From Sandaracinus sp. (GTDB lineage: Bacteria; Myxococcota_A; Polyangia; Polyangiales; Houyiibacteriaceae), in the NCBI GenBank assembly GCA_002699025.1, contig PABA01000159.1:1-64000 (forward strand): 64,000 nt of DNA, given 5' to 3'. Positions 55,101 through 63,862 of the stretch are shown piece after piece. The notes beneath the pieces were generated by a model. The model saw only the letters and a list, made by a program, of their open reading frames with translations. It had not been told where the DNA came from and did not search any database. How positions within the stretch are numbered: the first letter of the stretch is position 1; the number at the start of each line of letters is the position of its first letter. The position numbers were made by a program, and so were the translations under genes.

Positions 55101-55744
55101 CCAATCAAGCTCTGCTGTTCCACGGCCTCCATGACGTCTTCCACTGAAATGTGGTACGCGCGCATCCGCTCGGGGTTGAGCCAGATGCGCATCGCGAAGT
55201 TACGGTTCCCCAGGTTCCTCGGGATGCCCATCCCGCGGATCCGCTTCAACCGAGGCATCACATAGACGTTCGCGTAGTTGAAGAGCTCCGTCTGGTCGGC
55301 GTCCGGATCCGTGCTGTAGAGGTTCAGGTACATCAGCATGCTCGGCACGACCTGACTGACGAGAATGCCCTCTCTCACCACCAGTGGCGGCAGGCGGCTG
55401 AGCACGATGTTGATCCGGTTCTGGACGTTGACGACGTTGATGCTCGGGTCGGTCCCCGGCTCGAAGTAGATCCGGATCGTCGCCTCGCCAGCGCTCGTGG
55501 CGTCGGAGACGATGTAGCGCATGTCCTGGACGCCGTTGATCGACTGTTCCAACGGGATCAGGACCGAGTCCACCAGCACGTCGGCGCTGGCGCCGGGGTA
55601 GGCGATGGAGACGTAGACGGTGGGCGGCGCGACGCTGGGGAACTGCGCGACGGGGAGGCTCTTGACCCCGAGGCCGCCCAGGAACACGACGATGATCGCC
55701 AGGACGATCGCCAGGGCCGGCCTCTTGAGAATGTGCTTGAACAT
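52187..55744 (-). CDS. RND-family (AcrB/MexB-like, HAE1) efflux transporter
   Basis: 1185 aa against about 1040 for AcrB. Standard start (MFKHILKRPALAIVLAIIVV), proton-relay Asp445-Asp446 (GVVVDDAIVVVE), Lys in GLLGKNAILIVEF. The extra length comes from an acidic insertion in the first porter region (about 275-308, Asp/Glu/Ala-rich) and an acidic 65-residue tail. Its DNA is less G+C-rich than the window average. Works with the adaptor upstream; no outer-membrane factor gene is in the window. Confidence 0.93.
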   Translation of the reverse strand: MFKHILKRPALAIVLAIIVVFLGGLGVKSLPVAQFPSVAPPTVYVSIAYPGASADVLVDSVLIPLEQSINGVQDMRYIVSDATSAGEATIRIYFEPGTDPSINVVNVQNRINIVLSRLPPLVVREGILVSQVVPSMLMYLNLYSTDPDADQTELFNYANVYVMPRLKRIRGMGIPRNLGNRNFAMRIWLNPERMRAYHISVEDVMEAVEQQSLIGSPGRLGQATGMVSQSREYVITYIGRYTEPEQYANIVLRAEPDGEILRLRDICVRPPTAEPIGDEDAEDAAGARAADGAEATSSRDDEHEGVELGSEFFDIYSDLNGYPAASIVLKQTPGSNAAEVIEEIKATLEEMRGSFPPGMDYEIAYDVSRFVDASIEQVLHTLLEAFILVSLVVFMFLGDLRSTIIPTLAVPVSLIGAFFVLQLMGFSINLITLFAMVLAIGVVVDDAIVVVEAVHAKMAATNLSPYRATMAVLQEISGAIIAITLVMTAVFVPVTFVPGPVGVFYRQFGVTMAATIVLSGVVALTLTPVLCAMILRPHDPHHENESKGLRERMQAMGTRKLLAYALLGLPALGGFAYVAYYLWGPIGFAILAVPFVQKGFSRGVDEVTKIYAGRLLRPIVARRILTLAAVGLFAFGIVAENSLLPSGFIPGEDQGVLYAVLQTPPGSTLEYTNAKSQELEEIAREVEGVRSVTSVAGYEVLTEGRGSNAGTAIINLEDWSERSITATEIIEELEERTAGMTDVELEFFEPPAIPGFGAAGGISVRVLDQTQSSTADYVRLGEINDAFIEALREREEVGTVFTFYAANYPQYELLIDNDKAMQKGVTVESALTNLNILIGSTYEQGFVRFNRFYKVYVQAWPQFRRMPDDLDDLFVENEDGEMVPYSAFMRVERRQGLNEITRYNLYPSAAIQLVPAEGYSTGQAMEAIQEVADEILPRGYSLGWEGLSWDESRTGNEAIYIFLIVVVFVYLVLVAQYESFLIPLAVIFSLPIGIFGSFLFLQLAGLANDVWAQLGLIMLVGLLGKNAILIVEFAVQRRNEGASLEDAAIEGGMLRFRPIQMTSFAFIAGLLPLVVAHGAGALGSRTIGVTGVGGMLLGTVVGVLLIPGLYYVFGRLTDGRQLLRDETGVPLSEEHGSDDLAEPPSGAEAEASRDAADDDEPPAGTSADEPVEDAESPAGPERSED

Positions 55745-55797
55745 GGTGGTTCTCTTCGATTGGGAAGTCGTCGCTGGTGGGTCCGCGAGCGGGCCGG

Positions 55798-56976
55798 CTA
55801 CTCGGCGTGATGGCGCAGGTTCCGGAGGGACTCCTCCGGAGGGATCCGCTCGGGATCGAGGTGCTCGCCTTCGCGCACCTGCCGGACGCCATCGAGCACG
55901 TATTGCTCGTCGGGATCGAGGCCGCTTTCGATGACGAAGATGTCATCGGTCTCGTGCGCGACGGTGATCTCGCGCTGATGGGCGACGCCGTCTTCGCCGA
56001 CCACGAAGACGTACTGCCGGTCGAGGATGTCGAACACGGCTCGCTGAGGGATGACCCGCGCGTCGTGCAGCGTGCCGTTGATCAGGACGGTGCCGGTTTG
56101 GCCGTGAAGAAGAAGCCCGTCGGGGTTCGGGAAGTCTGCGCGGAACTGAACGTTCCCGGTCGTGCTGTCGAAGTTCGACTCGACGGTGACGGTGTCGCCC
56201 GCGTCCTGGTCGAAGAGCTCACCGTTGGCCAAGCGGAGCTGGATCGTGGCGCCGGGGAACGTGAGCCGATGCGGGCGCTCCGGGTCTCTCGATTCGGGGA
56301 GGGACCGGTACTCGAGATAGTCGGCCTCCGGGACGTTGAAGTAGACCCACATCACCTCGTTGTCGGACACGGTGGTGAGGACGTCGCCCTGCTCGACGAG
56401 GCTGCCTTGCTGGATGTATTGGCGGTCGACGATGCCGTCGAAGGGAGCGACGATGCTGGTGAAGTCGAACTCGGCTCGGGCGAGGTTCAGCTCCGCCCGC
56501 GCCCGATCTCTCGCGGCGGTCACCAGCGCCAGCTCCTGGGCAGAGATCACGTTCTGCTCGGCGAGCATCTGCGCGTTCTGCAGCTCGATCTGGGCGTGAT
56601 TGAACTCCGCCCGATGGGCGTCGAGTCGGGCCCGATAGAGGACGGGGTAGATCCGGAACAGGACCTGGCCGAGCTGGACGCGCTGCCCCTCCTGGACGGG
56701 CACCTCCTCGAGGTAGCCCTCGTCCAGGGCGCGGACCTCGATGTGCCGGCGAGAGTGGATCTGGCAGACGTACTCCTGAGTCGTCGGGACGTCGGTCACA
56801 GCCGGGCTGGTCGTCACGATGGGGTGGTGGCCCTCTTCGCTCTCTTCCCCGTGGGCCTCCGAGTGGGAGCACGAGGTCAGGACGAGGGGGAGCGCGAAGA
56901 CGAGCAGCAGGAGCTTCGCTACGCCTCCAGGGGTCCATCGCTGCTGGGGGTGGCTCACGGCTTCTCCGCTTCTCAC
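55798..56976 (-). CDS. RND periplasmic adaptor (membrane fusion) lipoprotein
   Basis: 392 aa AcrA/MexA-like: lipobox VLTSC, a lipoyl half (RHIEVRALDEGYLEEVPVQEGQRV), coiled-coil hairpin, second half (IVAPFDGIVDRQYIQQGSLV), and beta-barrel region. GTG start with AGGAGA 6 bases upstream. First gene of the adaptor-pump-Usp operon. Confidence 0.93.
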   Translation of the reverse strand: MRSGEAVSHPQQRWTPGGVAKLLLLVFALPLVLTSCSHSEAHGEESEEGHHPIVTTSPAVTDVPTTQEYVCQIHSRRHIEVRALDEGYLEEVPVQEGQRVQLGQVLFRIYPVLYRARLDAHRAEFNHAQIELQNAQMLAEQNVISAQELALVTAARDRARAELNLARAEFDFTSIVAPFDGIVDRQYIQQGSLVEQGDVLTTVSDNEVMWVYFNVPEADYLEYRSLPESRDPERPHRLTFPGATIQLRLANGELFDQDAGDTVTVESNFDSTTGNVQFRADFPNPDGLLLHGQTGTVLINGTLHDARVIPQRAVFDILDRQYVFVVGEDGVAHQREITVAHETDDIFVIESGLDPDEQYVLDGVRQVREGEHLDPERIPPEESLRNLRHHAE

Positions 56977-57644
56977 GGCTGTTCTCCTGGCTCGGTGTCG
57001 GTGCCTACTCCGCGCCTATCGCCCGCCGCAGCGCGGCGTGGGGGAGGTCGCGTGCCGGGTCGGTGCCCGTCGTGGTCGGTTTCGATGGGCGCGAGCTGCG
57101 CAGTCGGGGGATCGCGTCGCGCCATGAACGGTTCGAGGGGGGTCGGATGAAACATGAGCAGAGCTCCGGGAGGGGTCGTGAGCAGCCGCCTCGCCGAGGG
57201 AACCGGGTCGTGGATTGGTGCGTCGCCACGCCGAGCGAGCCGCGGAGAGGAGCAGGCGTCGGCGAGGGAACGGAGAGCGGGCGTCGGCGAGCGGCGCCCC
57301 ATCGACGGCGGCGTCGGCCTCGACGACTCCGCGCGTCCACGGAGACGCGGTGGCGCATCGAGCCCGCACCGGTGGCACCCGGCCAAGCCGAAGCTCGAAG
57401 GTCCGCCCGAGCGTGTGACCGCCGCAGGCCGGGAGGCAGGCCGGGAGTGGCCGGACGGACGGAGCAGGCCGGGCGGAGCAGGCCGCTTCAGCCGAGCTCA
57501 GCCGGGAGGGAGCCCGGGCAGACGGTCGCTCAGGCTCGGGAGCACAGGCTCAGGAGCTGAGAAGCACCGTCTCAGACGGACCGGGCTCGGATGGACCGGG
57601 CACGGACGGACCGGGCTCGGGCGGACCGGCTCAGGCGGACCGGC
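56977..57644. repeat. Gene-free stretch with 14-15-bp tandem repeats
   Basis: No convincing coding frame. Three 15-bp units (57576-57620; ACGGACCGGGCTCGG type) and two 14-bp units (57621-57648) end it, and the preceding 100 bp are loose GCAGGCC/CTCAGG repeats. The left part next to the adaptor start has no recognisable promoter. Confidence 0.65.
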
Positions 57645-58067
57645 TCAGGCGAGCGGGGGCCCACGCGCAGCGTGACGAGCGACCGCGTCCGCGCCGACCA
57701 GAAGGCGCGCGGGCCCGCGCGGAGCGCGCCGCGAGGTCCTCGGCTCGGTGAGCGAGTGATCCCCCGTCGCTCCGTGCTGGCCGTCGCCGTCCTCGAGATC
57801 GTCGATCTCTTCGCACTCGAGCGCAACGAGGTCCGGGCTCACCTCCGGTGAGCGCTCGAGGACCTGAGCGCCGAAGGGCACGGCGCCGTGGTCGGGCTGC
57901 GTCGCGTGAGCGAGCTCGCCCGCCCCGGCCTGCGAAGACGCCACCTCCGCACGACCTCTCTCCGCGGCGGAGCCGGCGGGGAAGATCATGCTCGTCGCGA
58001 GGATGAGGCCCTGGACGAGCGCGGTGAGGCGAGCGGGGGTCAGCGGTCTGCTCCGGAGCTCGATCAT
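57645..58067 (-). CDS. Possible small exported protein
   Basis: 140 aa from the ATG at 58067, with GGAG 6 bases upstream. It has a fair signal peptide (ARLTALVQGLILATSMIFPAGSAA) and an acidic middle (VLERSPEVSPDLVALECEEIDDLEDG), then an Arg/Ala-rich end that reads into the repeats. Only the first half looks coding. It may be a small myxobacterial exported peptide or a remnant. Confidence 0.35.
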   Translation of the reverse strand: MIELRSRPLTPARLTALVQGLILATSMIFPAGSAAERGRAEVASSQAGAGELAHATQPDHGAVPFGAQVLERSPEVSPDLVALECEEIDDLEDGDGQHGATGDHSLTEPRTSRRAPRGPARLLVGADAVARHAARGPPLA

Positions 58068-58325
58068 GGACCGCTCCGACGCGGTCCGCAACCATGGTCG
58101 GGGACCCTCCAGGCCGCACGGACGCCGCCGCGGGCAAGCGACCCGGCCCGCAGGCCGAGCCCATCGAAGACAGCGCGACGCGTCGCCCCCCGGGTCGGAG
58201 GGAAGTGCGCTCCGAAGCGCGACGCGCTCCCACGCGCGCTCTCTGCCCGGGCGTCCGCTGCAAGTCGCGCGGGCCGCCAGCGGAGCCGAAGCCGAGCCGA
58301 CCGGCGCGGCTCGCGGAGGGTCCCC

Positions 58326-58955
58326 TCAGGGTGCATCCGCCTCGGTGCTCGGCGCGCCCGACGTCGGCGCCGAAGGGGTGTCTCGCTCGGCTCGGAGCAA
58401 GAACACCTTCACGGCGTCGGGGGCGACCTGGATGGTACAAGTGGCGGCGAGGTCGGGGCCGTACCCATCCCCCTCGGCGGCCGGAGTGAGCGTGAGCGCG
58501 TCCTGGCACGACGCCGAGACGCTGCGTCCGTGCGCCTCGTCGACCCTCACCCGGATCCGCCGGGGCCCCCGCAGGATCGCGGGGAGCGACTCTCCCCCGC
58601 CGCTCCGAATCTCGCCGATGTCGAGGGTGATCGTGTAGCGGATCTCGTCCGACCCGACCTCCAGCGTCCCCGACTGCGTCTCCTCGGTCGCCGGCCCCAC
58701 GTCCTCGCCGAGGATCGAGCCCGGCTCGCTCGTCGCCGACGTGCAGTGCCAGTCGAGGATGACGGCGCCTGCGGGGGTGGCGTCCGGGCCGCAGCCCGCA
58801 GCGCAGAGCGCCAACACGGTCGCGGCGAGCACGGTCGCGGAGAGCACCGTCGCGGAGAGCACGGTCGCGCGGCGACGCCGCGTTGCTCCCGGATGACGAG
58901 CCGACCCCGAGGGAGCGGCTTCGGGCGGGAGTGCGGCGAGGCGAGTCGGGATCAC
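58326..58955 (-). CDS. Lipoprotein with repeat-built signal peptide
   Basis: 209 aa. A long Arg-rich N-region, then a hydrophobic core made of four 15-bp repeats (ATVLS/ATVLA, DNA 58815-58874) ending in a CAAGC lipobox. The mature part is beta-rich with three Cys and no known family. GTG start with GGAG 5 bases upstream. Confidence 0.65.
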   Translation of the reverse strand: MIPTRLAALPPEAAPSGSARHPGATRRRRATVLSATVLSATVLAATVLALCAAGCGPDATPAGAVILDWHCTSATSEPGSILGEDVGPATEETQSGTLEVGSDEIRYTITLDIGEIRSGGGESLPAILRGPRRIRVRVDEAHGRSVSASCQDALTLTPAAEGDGYGPDLAATCTIQVAPDAVKVFLLRAERDTPSAPTSGAPSTEADAP

Positions 58956-59042
58956 GGGGGCTCCAGCGGGGACGGAGACGGGCTCGAACGGCCGATCGAC
59001 CGCCCAACCCGGGAGCGGAGCGGATGATTCCCGCGGGCTGGC

Positions 59043-60568
59043 TCAGGCACGCAAGCGATCCGCGCCGCGCTCCGCGATCAGGATCGTCGGCAGGTTCGTG
59101 TTCGCCGTCGTCACCGCGGGCATCACCGAGGCGTCGATCACCCGGAGCCCCTGGAGCCCGCGCACGCGCAGCTCGGGGTCGACCACCGGACCGATGGGGC
59201 AGGTGCAGCTCGGGTGGTAGGTCGTGCCGCAGGCGCGGCGCACGAAGTCCTCGATGGCGGCGTCGTCCTCGAGGCGCTCGGCCGGCCGAAGCGGCGCGCT
59301 CCGCCACCCCTCGAACGCGCCCGCGTCGAGGATCCGCCAGGCGAGCCGCACGCCGCGCACGAGGGTCGCGGCGTCCTCGGGCGCCTCGAGGAGCGCCGGA
59401 TCGATCGCCGGGGGCTCCTCGGCGAAGGGGCTCGCCAGCCGCACGCGCCCGCGGCTCCGCGGCTTGCAGAGCGTCGGCGCGAGGATGTAGCCGTCCTCCC
59501 GCGGCCGGCCGGCGAAGTCGTGAGGATCGTGGGCCCAGCCGGGGACGAAGTGAAACTGGATGTCGGGCCGCGGGCCCGGCGCGGTCTTCGCGAAGCCGCC
59601 CGCGCTCGGCAGGGGCCAGGCGAGGAGCCCGCGGCGCCGGGTCAGGTAGCGGAGCAGGGTCGCCGGCGTCTCGACGGTCGTGTTCAGGGTCGGCCGCCGC
59701 GAGCCATCCGCGAGGTGGACGATGGGGTGGTCCTGCAGGCCCTCGCCGACGGGAAGCGCGTGCCGCGGCGTGATGCCCATGGCGCGGAGGTGCGCCTCGG
59801 GGCCGACGCCCGAGAGAAGCAAGAGGTGCGGCGAGCCGATCGCGCCGGCGGCGAGGATGACCTCACGCCGCGCCCGCACCGTCTCCTCCCGGCCCCCGCG
59901 CCGCAGCCGCACCCCCACGCAGCGGCGCCCCTCGAAGAGCAGCTCGCGGGCCTGGACGCCGGTCCGCACGATCAGGTTGGGCCGGCGCATGGCCGGGCGG
60001 AGGTAGGCCCGCGCCGTGCTCAGCCGCCGGCCGCCGCGCACGTGGAAACGGAACACGCCGAGCCCGGCGAGCTCGGGCCCCTGGAACCCGTCCCGATCGA
60101 GCGCAGGCCGAGCTCGGCGCCGGCGGCCAGGTAGCGCTCGACCAGCGGGTGGAGATCCTTCGGCCGCTCGGTGGGCATGCGCCGATCGATGCGCTCGAAG
60201 ACCGGACGCACGTCCTCCCAGGCCCAGCCCTCGGCGCCCATGGCGGCCCACTCGTCGTAGTCCAGGGGCACGCCGCGGATGGCGATCAGCGTGTTCGTCG
60301 AGCCGGAGCCGCCGAGCACCTTGCCGCGGGGCACGTAGACGCGGCGGCCGCCGAGGCCGCGTTGCGGGGTCGTGTAGAAGCCCCAGTCGGCGCTGCTCCG
60401 GTGGAGGCGCGACGCGGCGCCGGGGACGATCACGTCGGGGCGCCGGTCCGTGCCGCCCGCCTCGAGCAGGAGCACCCGGTCGCGCCCGCTCGCGCTGAGC
60501 CGATCGGCGAGCACGCAGCCGGCCGTGCCCGCGCCGATGACGATCCAGTCGGCCTCCACGACCTCCAC
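59043..60568 (-). pseudogene. GMC oxidoreductase, interrupted by a frameshift
   Basis: The N-terminal frame (60568 to about 60100) has the FAD motif IGAGTAGCVLADRLS and PRGKVLGGSGSTN. The rest (about 60098 to 59043) continues in another frame with AAGAIGSPHLLLLSG and the C-terminal active-site region YHPSCTCPIG and NTNLPT. Together they give a normal GMC protein of about 508 aa (choline dehydrogenase/alcohol oxidase-like). Adding one base near 60099 restores it, so either a recent mutation or an assembly error. It lies 9 bp after the PPIase gene on the same strand. Confidence 0.85.
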
Positions 60569-60577
60569 CCGGCCGCC

Positions 60578-61426
60578 CTACTCCGCCGCGTCCTCTTCGC
60601 CGTCCGGGAGGCGCTCGATCAGGTGGAAGCCGTAGACGGTCTCGACGGGCTCGCTGAGCGCGCCGACCTCGAGGGCGAAGGCGGCCTCCTCGAAGGGCGG
60701 CTGGAAGAGGCCCCGGCCCACGGAGCCGAGGTCGCCGCCGCGCTCGGCCGAGCCGTCCTCGGAGTGCTCGCGCGCGACCTCGGCGAAGTCCTCGCCGCCG
60801 TCGATGCGCTCGCGGAGCTGGCGGGTCAGGGCGAGGGCCTCCTCCTGCGTGCGCTCGATCTCCTCGCCGGCGTTCTTCGCGCCGGCGTAGCGCACCAGGA
60901 TGTGGCGCGTGTGCACCTTCTCGACGGCGCAGCGCTCGGCGAAGGCGTAGCCGTAGTCGGCCTCGATGACCGGCGTGAGCGCGCCGACGCCGACGGCGAA
61001 GAGGGGCTCCTCCAGGGCGCCGTGGAGCGCGGGCCAGTCCTCGCGGGCGAAGGTGCCGATGGCGCCGCCGCGGGCCGCGCTCGAGGGGGCGTCGCTCTCC
61101 TCGCGCGCCACCTCGGCCAGCGCCTCGCCGCCCTCGACGCGGGCGCGGAGGGCCTCGGCGCGCTCGCGGGCCTCTTCCTTCGAGCGCGTGATCGTCTCCG
61201 GCGCGTGAGCGGCGCCCTGCCAGGCGACCATCACCATGCGCGCGCAGGCCTCGGAGTTGTCCTCGGGCGGCCCGGGCGGCTCGGTCGCCTCGGCCTCGGC
61301 GGTCGGCTCCTCGGCGGGCTCTTGCGTCGCGGGCGTCTCGGGCTCGGCGGCGGGCTCGTCGTCGCAACCGGCGAGGACGAGGGGGAGCGCGAGGAGACCG
61401 GCGAAGAAGGGGGCGGTGCGGCGCAT
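60578..61426 (-). CDS. Lipoprotein PPIase with two parvulin-like domains
   Basis: 282 aa. Lipobox VLAGC and a Glu/Pro-rich linker. A first degenerate parvulin domain (about 80-165) precedes a second, canonical one (about 170-275; TRHILVRYAGA, FAEVAREHSEDGSAERGGDLG, GFHLIERL). Periplasmic folding helper of the PrsA/SurA type. The ATG at 61426 has TACCCT ending 7 bases upstream. Confidence 0.87.
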   Translation of the reverse strand: MRRTAPFFAGLLALPLVLAGCDDEPAAEPETPATQEPAEEPTAEAEATEPPGPPEDNSEACARMVMVAWQGAAHAPETITRSKEEARERAEALRARVEGGEALAEVAREESDAPSSAARGGAIGTFAREDWPALHGALEEPLFAVGVGALTPVIEADYGYAFAERCAVEKVHTRHILVRYAGAKNAGEEIERTQEEALALTRQLRERIDGGEDFAEVAREHSEDGSAERGGDLGSVGRGLFQPPFEEAAFALEVGALSEPVETVYGFHLIERLPDGEEDAAE

Positions 61427-61433
61427 GGGGGCG

Positions 61434-61439
61434 AGGGTA
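61434..61439 (-). promoter_or_regulatory. -10-like TACCCT, leaderless promoter
   Basis: TACCCT, 7 bases, ATG at 61426. Confidence 0.6.
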
Positions 61440-61458
61440 ACGCGTCGCGGGGGTGGTG

Positions 61459-61550
61459 TGGGGGGCTCCCTCCCTTCGGTCGGGGTGCCATCCGCTATCC
61501 GGGCTGGGAGTCGGCTCCGCGGTCCATGCCGCTGCGCGGAGTCGGGCGGC
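61459..61550 (+). repeat. Intergenic repeat (CTTCGGTCGGG family)
   Basis: Same block order as 3150-3044 (minus) and 98-213: G-run, TCCCTCCCTTCGGTCGGG core, TCCGCTATCCGGGCTGG, then GCGGTCCATGCCGCTGCGCG. Confidence 0.7.
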
Positions 61551-61604
61551 GTGGGCTGCGCGGAGGTGCGGGCGCGCGGGCGGAGGCGGCGTGGGCTGCG
61601 TCGA

Positions 61605-61886
61605 GGGGAGGTGCCCTTCTGTGCGCGGGTTCGCCGCTCTTCGCCGTCGCTGAGAAGGGGGCGTGGTCGGGGGTGTGCCCTTGGTCCACTTCGGATGAGA
61701 GTGGGGTCCTTCCGCCTGCGGGCAGGGGCAGGGGCACGGGCACGGGCACGGTCTTTGGGCAGCGTTGCGGGGAGGTGCCCTTCTGGAAGGGGCGCGGTCG
61801 GGGGGGGCCCTTGGTCCACTTCGGATGAGTGTGTGGTCCTTCCGCCTGCGGGCACGGGCAGGGGCAGGGGCACGGGCACGGGTCTT
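61605..61886. repeat. Imperfect tandem duplication, about 130-bp offset
   Basis: Blocks GGAGGTGCCCTTCT and GCCCTTGGTCCACTTCGG (61677, 61807) and a GGGCACGGGCAGGGG 6-bp-repeat tail recur twice. The first copy holds an extra 40 bp. No gene is seen in 61427-61891. Confidence 0.8.
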
Positions 61887-61891
61887 CGGGG

Positions 61892-62614
61892 CTACTGGAC
61901 CTCGCGGCCCTGGAGCATCTCGGGGGTCGCGAAGGGGAGGTCGTCGAGGTCCTCGCGGCTCCGCACCGGGCGGCAGCCGCCGATCGTGAGCGACTGGCGG
62001 ATGGTCTCCGTCGGCGCGACGTAGAGCGTGATCGACACGCCGCCCGGGTGGACGAGGAAGATGTCCTGCACGCTCACGTGGCTCTTCCGCCAGGTGAAGC
62101 GGAGCGTGGGCACGCCCGCCGCCGACTGCGCCGAGCAGCGCCAGACCCCCGTGGGGCGCCCGTACTGCTCGTTCATCGCGGTCAGGTGCGGGCCCACCCC
62201 GCGCGGGTCGATGCGGCTCAGCACCTGCACCTGCTGGAGCACCCGCTCCTCGTCCCCGAAGGCGAAGAGCGCCTGCGCGCCGTTGCCGAGCCGCTCCTCG
62301 AGCCAGAACTCCCCGGGCGGCGTCCGCACGCGCCGCGTCACCGCCTCGGGCCGCGCCGAGCGCACCTCGCGCTCCGACTGGCCGAGCGCGACCCCCTCGA
62401 GCATCGGCGGCACGAGGCCCGCCGACTCCTCACGCAGCCGCGCCGTCGCCCGCTCGAGCCGCTCCTGCTCGCGCTCCTCCCGCGCCTCCCGCTCGGCCCG
62501 CGCCTCGGCGACCAGCGCGTCCTGGCGCGCCTCGCTCCAGAACCAGAAGACCGCCAGACCGCCGCCGACGACGGCGAGGGCGATCAGGGCGGGCGCGATG
62601 CTTCGGAGCGACAC
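61892..62614 (-). CDS. Coiled-coil membrane protein of unknown function
   Basis: 240 aa. One transmembrane helix (about 8-28), a charged coiled coil (about 30-70; EAREEREQERLERATARL), then a C-terminal beta-rich domain with two Cys (WRCSAQS, IGGCRP). No family recognised. GTG at 62614, because TATGCT ends 6 bases upstream. Confidence 0.68.
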   Translation of the reverse strand: MSLRSIAPALIALAVVGGGLAVFWFWSEARQDALVAEARAEREAREEREQERLERATARLREESAGLVPPMLEGVALGQSEREVRSARPEAVTRRVRTPPGEFWLEERLGNGAQALFAFGDEERVLQQVQVLSRIDPRGVGPHLTAMNEQYGRPTGVWRCSAQSAAGVPTLRFTWRKSHVSVQDIFLVHPGGVSITLYVAPTETIRQSLTIGGCRPVRSREDLDDLPFATPEMLQGREVQ

Positions 62615-62620
62615 GCGCGC

Positions 62621-62626
62621 AGCATA
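62621..62626 (-). promoter_or_regulatory. -10-like TATGCT, leaderless promoter
   Basis: TATGCT, 6 bases, GTG at 62614. Confidence 0.6.
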
Positions 62627-62831
62627 CACGCGGGCCGGCGCGGCGCCGCTGCTCGCCCACCGCGGCGCGCCCTCTCCCAGGAAGCGAGTCGCAACGAGCG
62701 AGCCCCTCACCGGACGGCGCGGGCGGGCGTTCGCCTCGCCGACCGGATCCCGCTCCGCCCCGCTCCGCCCCGTGCATGGACCGACGACCGAGCCCGCCCG
62801 AAGCGCGCCGGCTCCGCTCGAAGGGGCGCGC

Positions 62832-63734
62832 TCAGACCACGTCCGCGAGCGCCGCCCCGAGCTCGGGGAAGCGCCACTGGAAGCCGAGCTCCCGGAGCTT
62901 CGCCGGCACCGCGCGGGTGCTCGAGAGGAGCATCTCGTCGGCCATCTCGCTGCCCATGGCGAGCTTCGCCGCGAACTTCGGCAGCGGCATGAAGGTGGGC
63001 CGCGACAGCGCCTTCCCCAGGGCCTCGGTGAAGGCCCGGTTCGTCGCCGGCTCGGGCGCCGTCGCGTTGAAGGGCCCGCTCAGCGCGTCGGTGTCGATGG
63101 CGAAGCGGAGCATGGCGACCAGGTCGTCGAGGTGGAGCCAGCTCATGTACTGATCGCCGCTCCCGATGACGCCGCCCACACCGAGCTTGAAGGGCGTCTT
63201 CATCTTCTCGAGGGCGCCGCCCTCGGCGCTGAGCACGATGCCGATGCGGGGATGGGCGACCCGGATGCCCGCCTCTCGCGCCGCGTCCGCCGCCGCCTCC
63301 CAGGCCACGCAGACCTCCGCGAGGAAGCCCTCCCCGGCCGGCGCGTCCTCGGCGAGCCGCGCGTCCCCCCGGTCGCCGTAGTAGCCGACCGCCGACGCGC
63401 TCACGAGCACCTTCGGCTTCGCCTCGAGCCCCGCGAGGGCTTCGGCGAGGAGCGTCGTCCCGTCGACGCGGCTGTCCAGGATCCGCGCCTTCCGCGCGTC
63501 GGTCCAGCGGCCCCCGGCGACGCTCTCCCCGGCGAGATGCACCACGGCGTCGACCCCCTCGAGGCCGGCCGCGTCGATGGTCTTCGCGCGGACGTCCCAG
63601 CGCACCTCCCCGGGCTTCGGGTCGCGCCGGACGAGGGGCACGACCTCGATCCCGTCGCGACGCAGCGCGTCCTTCAAGGCGGAGCCGACGAGGCCGGTGC
63701 TCCCGGTGATGGCGACGCGGCGCGGGCTGCTCAT
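62832..63734 (-). CDS. TIGR01777-type NAD-dependent epimerase (SDR39U1-like)
   Basis: 300 aa. ITGSTGLVG at the N-terminus, VHLAGESVAGGRWTDARK, SASAVGYYGDRG and the C-terminal DUF1731-like region (PLPKFAAKLAMGSEMADEMLLSS, ELGFQWRFPEL). Reaction unknown for the family. The ATG at 63734 has CACCAT 6 bases upstream. Confidence 0.9.
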   Translation of the reverse strand: MSSPRRVAITGSTGLVGSALKDALRRDGIEVVPLVRRDPKPGEVRWDVRAKTIDAAGLEGVDAVVHLAGESVAGGRWTDARKARILDSRVDGTTLLAEALAGLEAKPKVLVSASAVGYYGDRGDARLAEDAPAGEGFLAEVCVAWEAAADAAREAGIRVAHPRIGIVLSAEGGALEKMKTPFKLGVGGVIGSGDQYMSWLHLDDLVAMLRFAIDTDALSGPFNATAPEPATNRAFTEALGKALSRPTFMPLPKFAAKLAMGSEMADEMLLSSTRAVPAKLRELGFQWRFPELGAALADVV

Positions 63735-63740
63735 GGAGCG

Positions 63741-63746
63741 ATGGTG
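63741..63746 (-). promoter_or_regulatory. -10-like CACCAT, possible leaderless promoter
   Basis: CACCAT, 6 bases, ATG at 63734. First base departs from TAnnnT. Confidence 0.3.
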
Positions 63747-63847
63747 GGGCTGGCAGCGAGGGGCGTCCAGAGGGGTGTCCAGAGGCCCGCGAAACCGGGG
63801 CCGGGCGGACACGCACGCGCCATGTGGTGGACCGGGCGCTCGGGAGC

Positions 63848-63853
63848 TATGGT
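63848..63853 (+). promoter_or_regulatory. -10-like TATGGT, possible leaderless promoter
   Basis: TATGGT, 9 bases, ATG at 63863. Confidence 0.45.
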
Positions 63854-63862
63854 CGCCGCCAC

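Noticed and set aside
57154-57675. 173-residue open frame in the repeat-rich gap
   Set aside because: Gly/Arg/Ser-rich translation of tandem repeats without start signal or domain.
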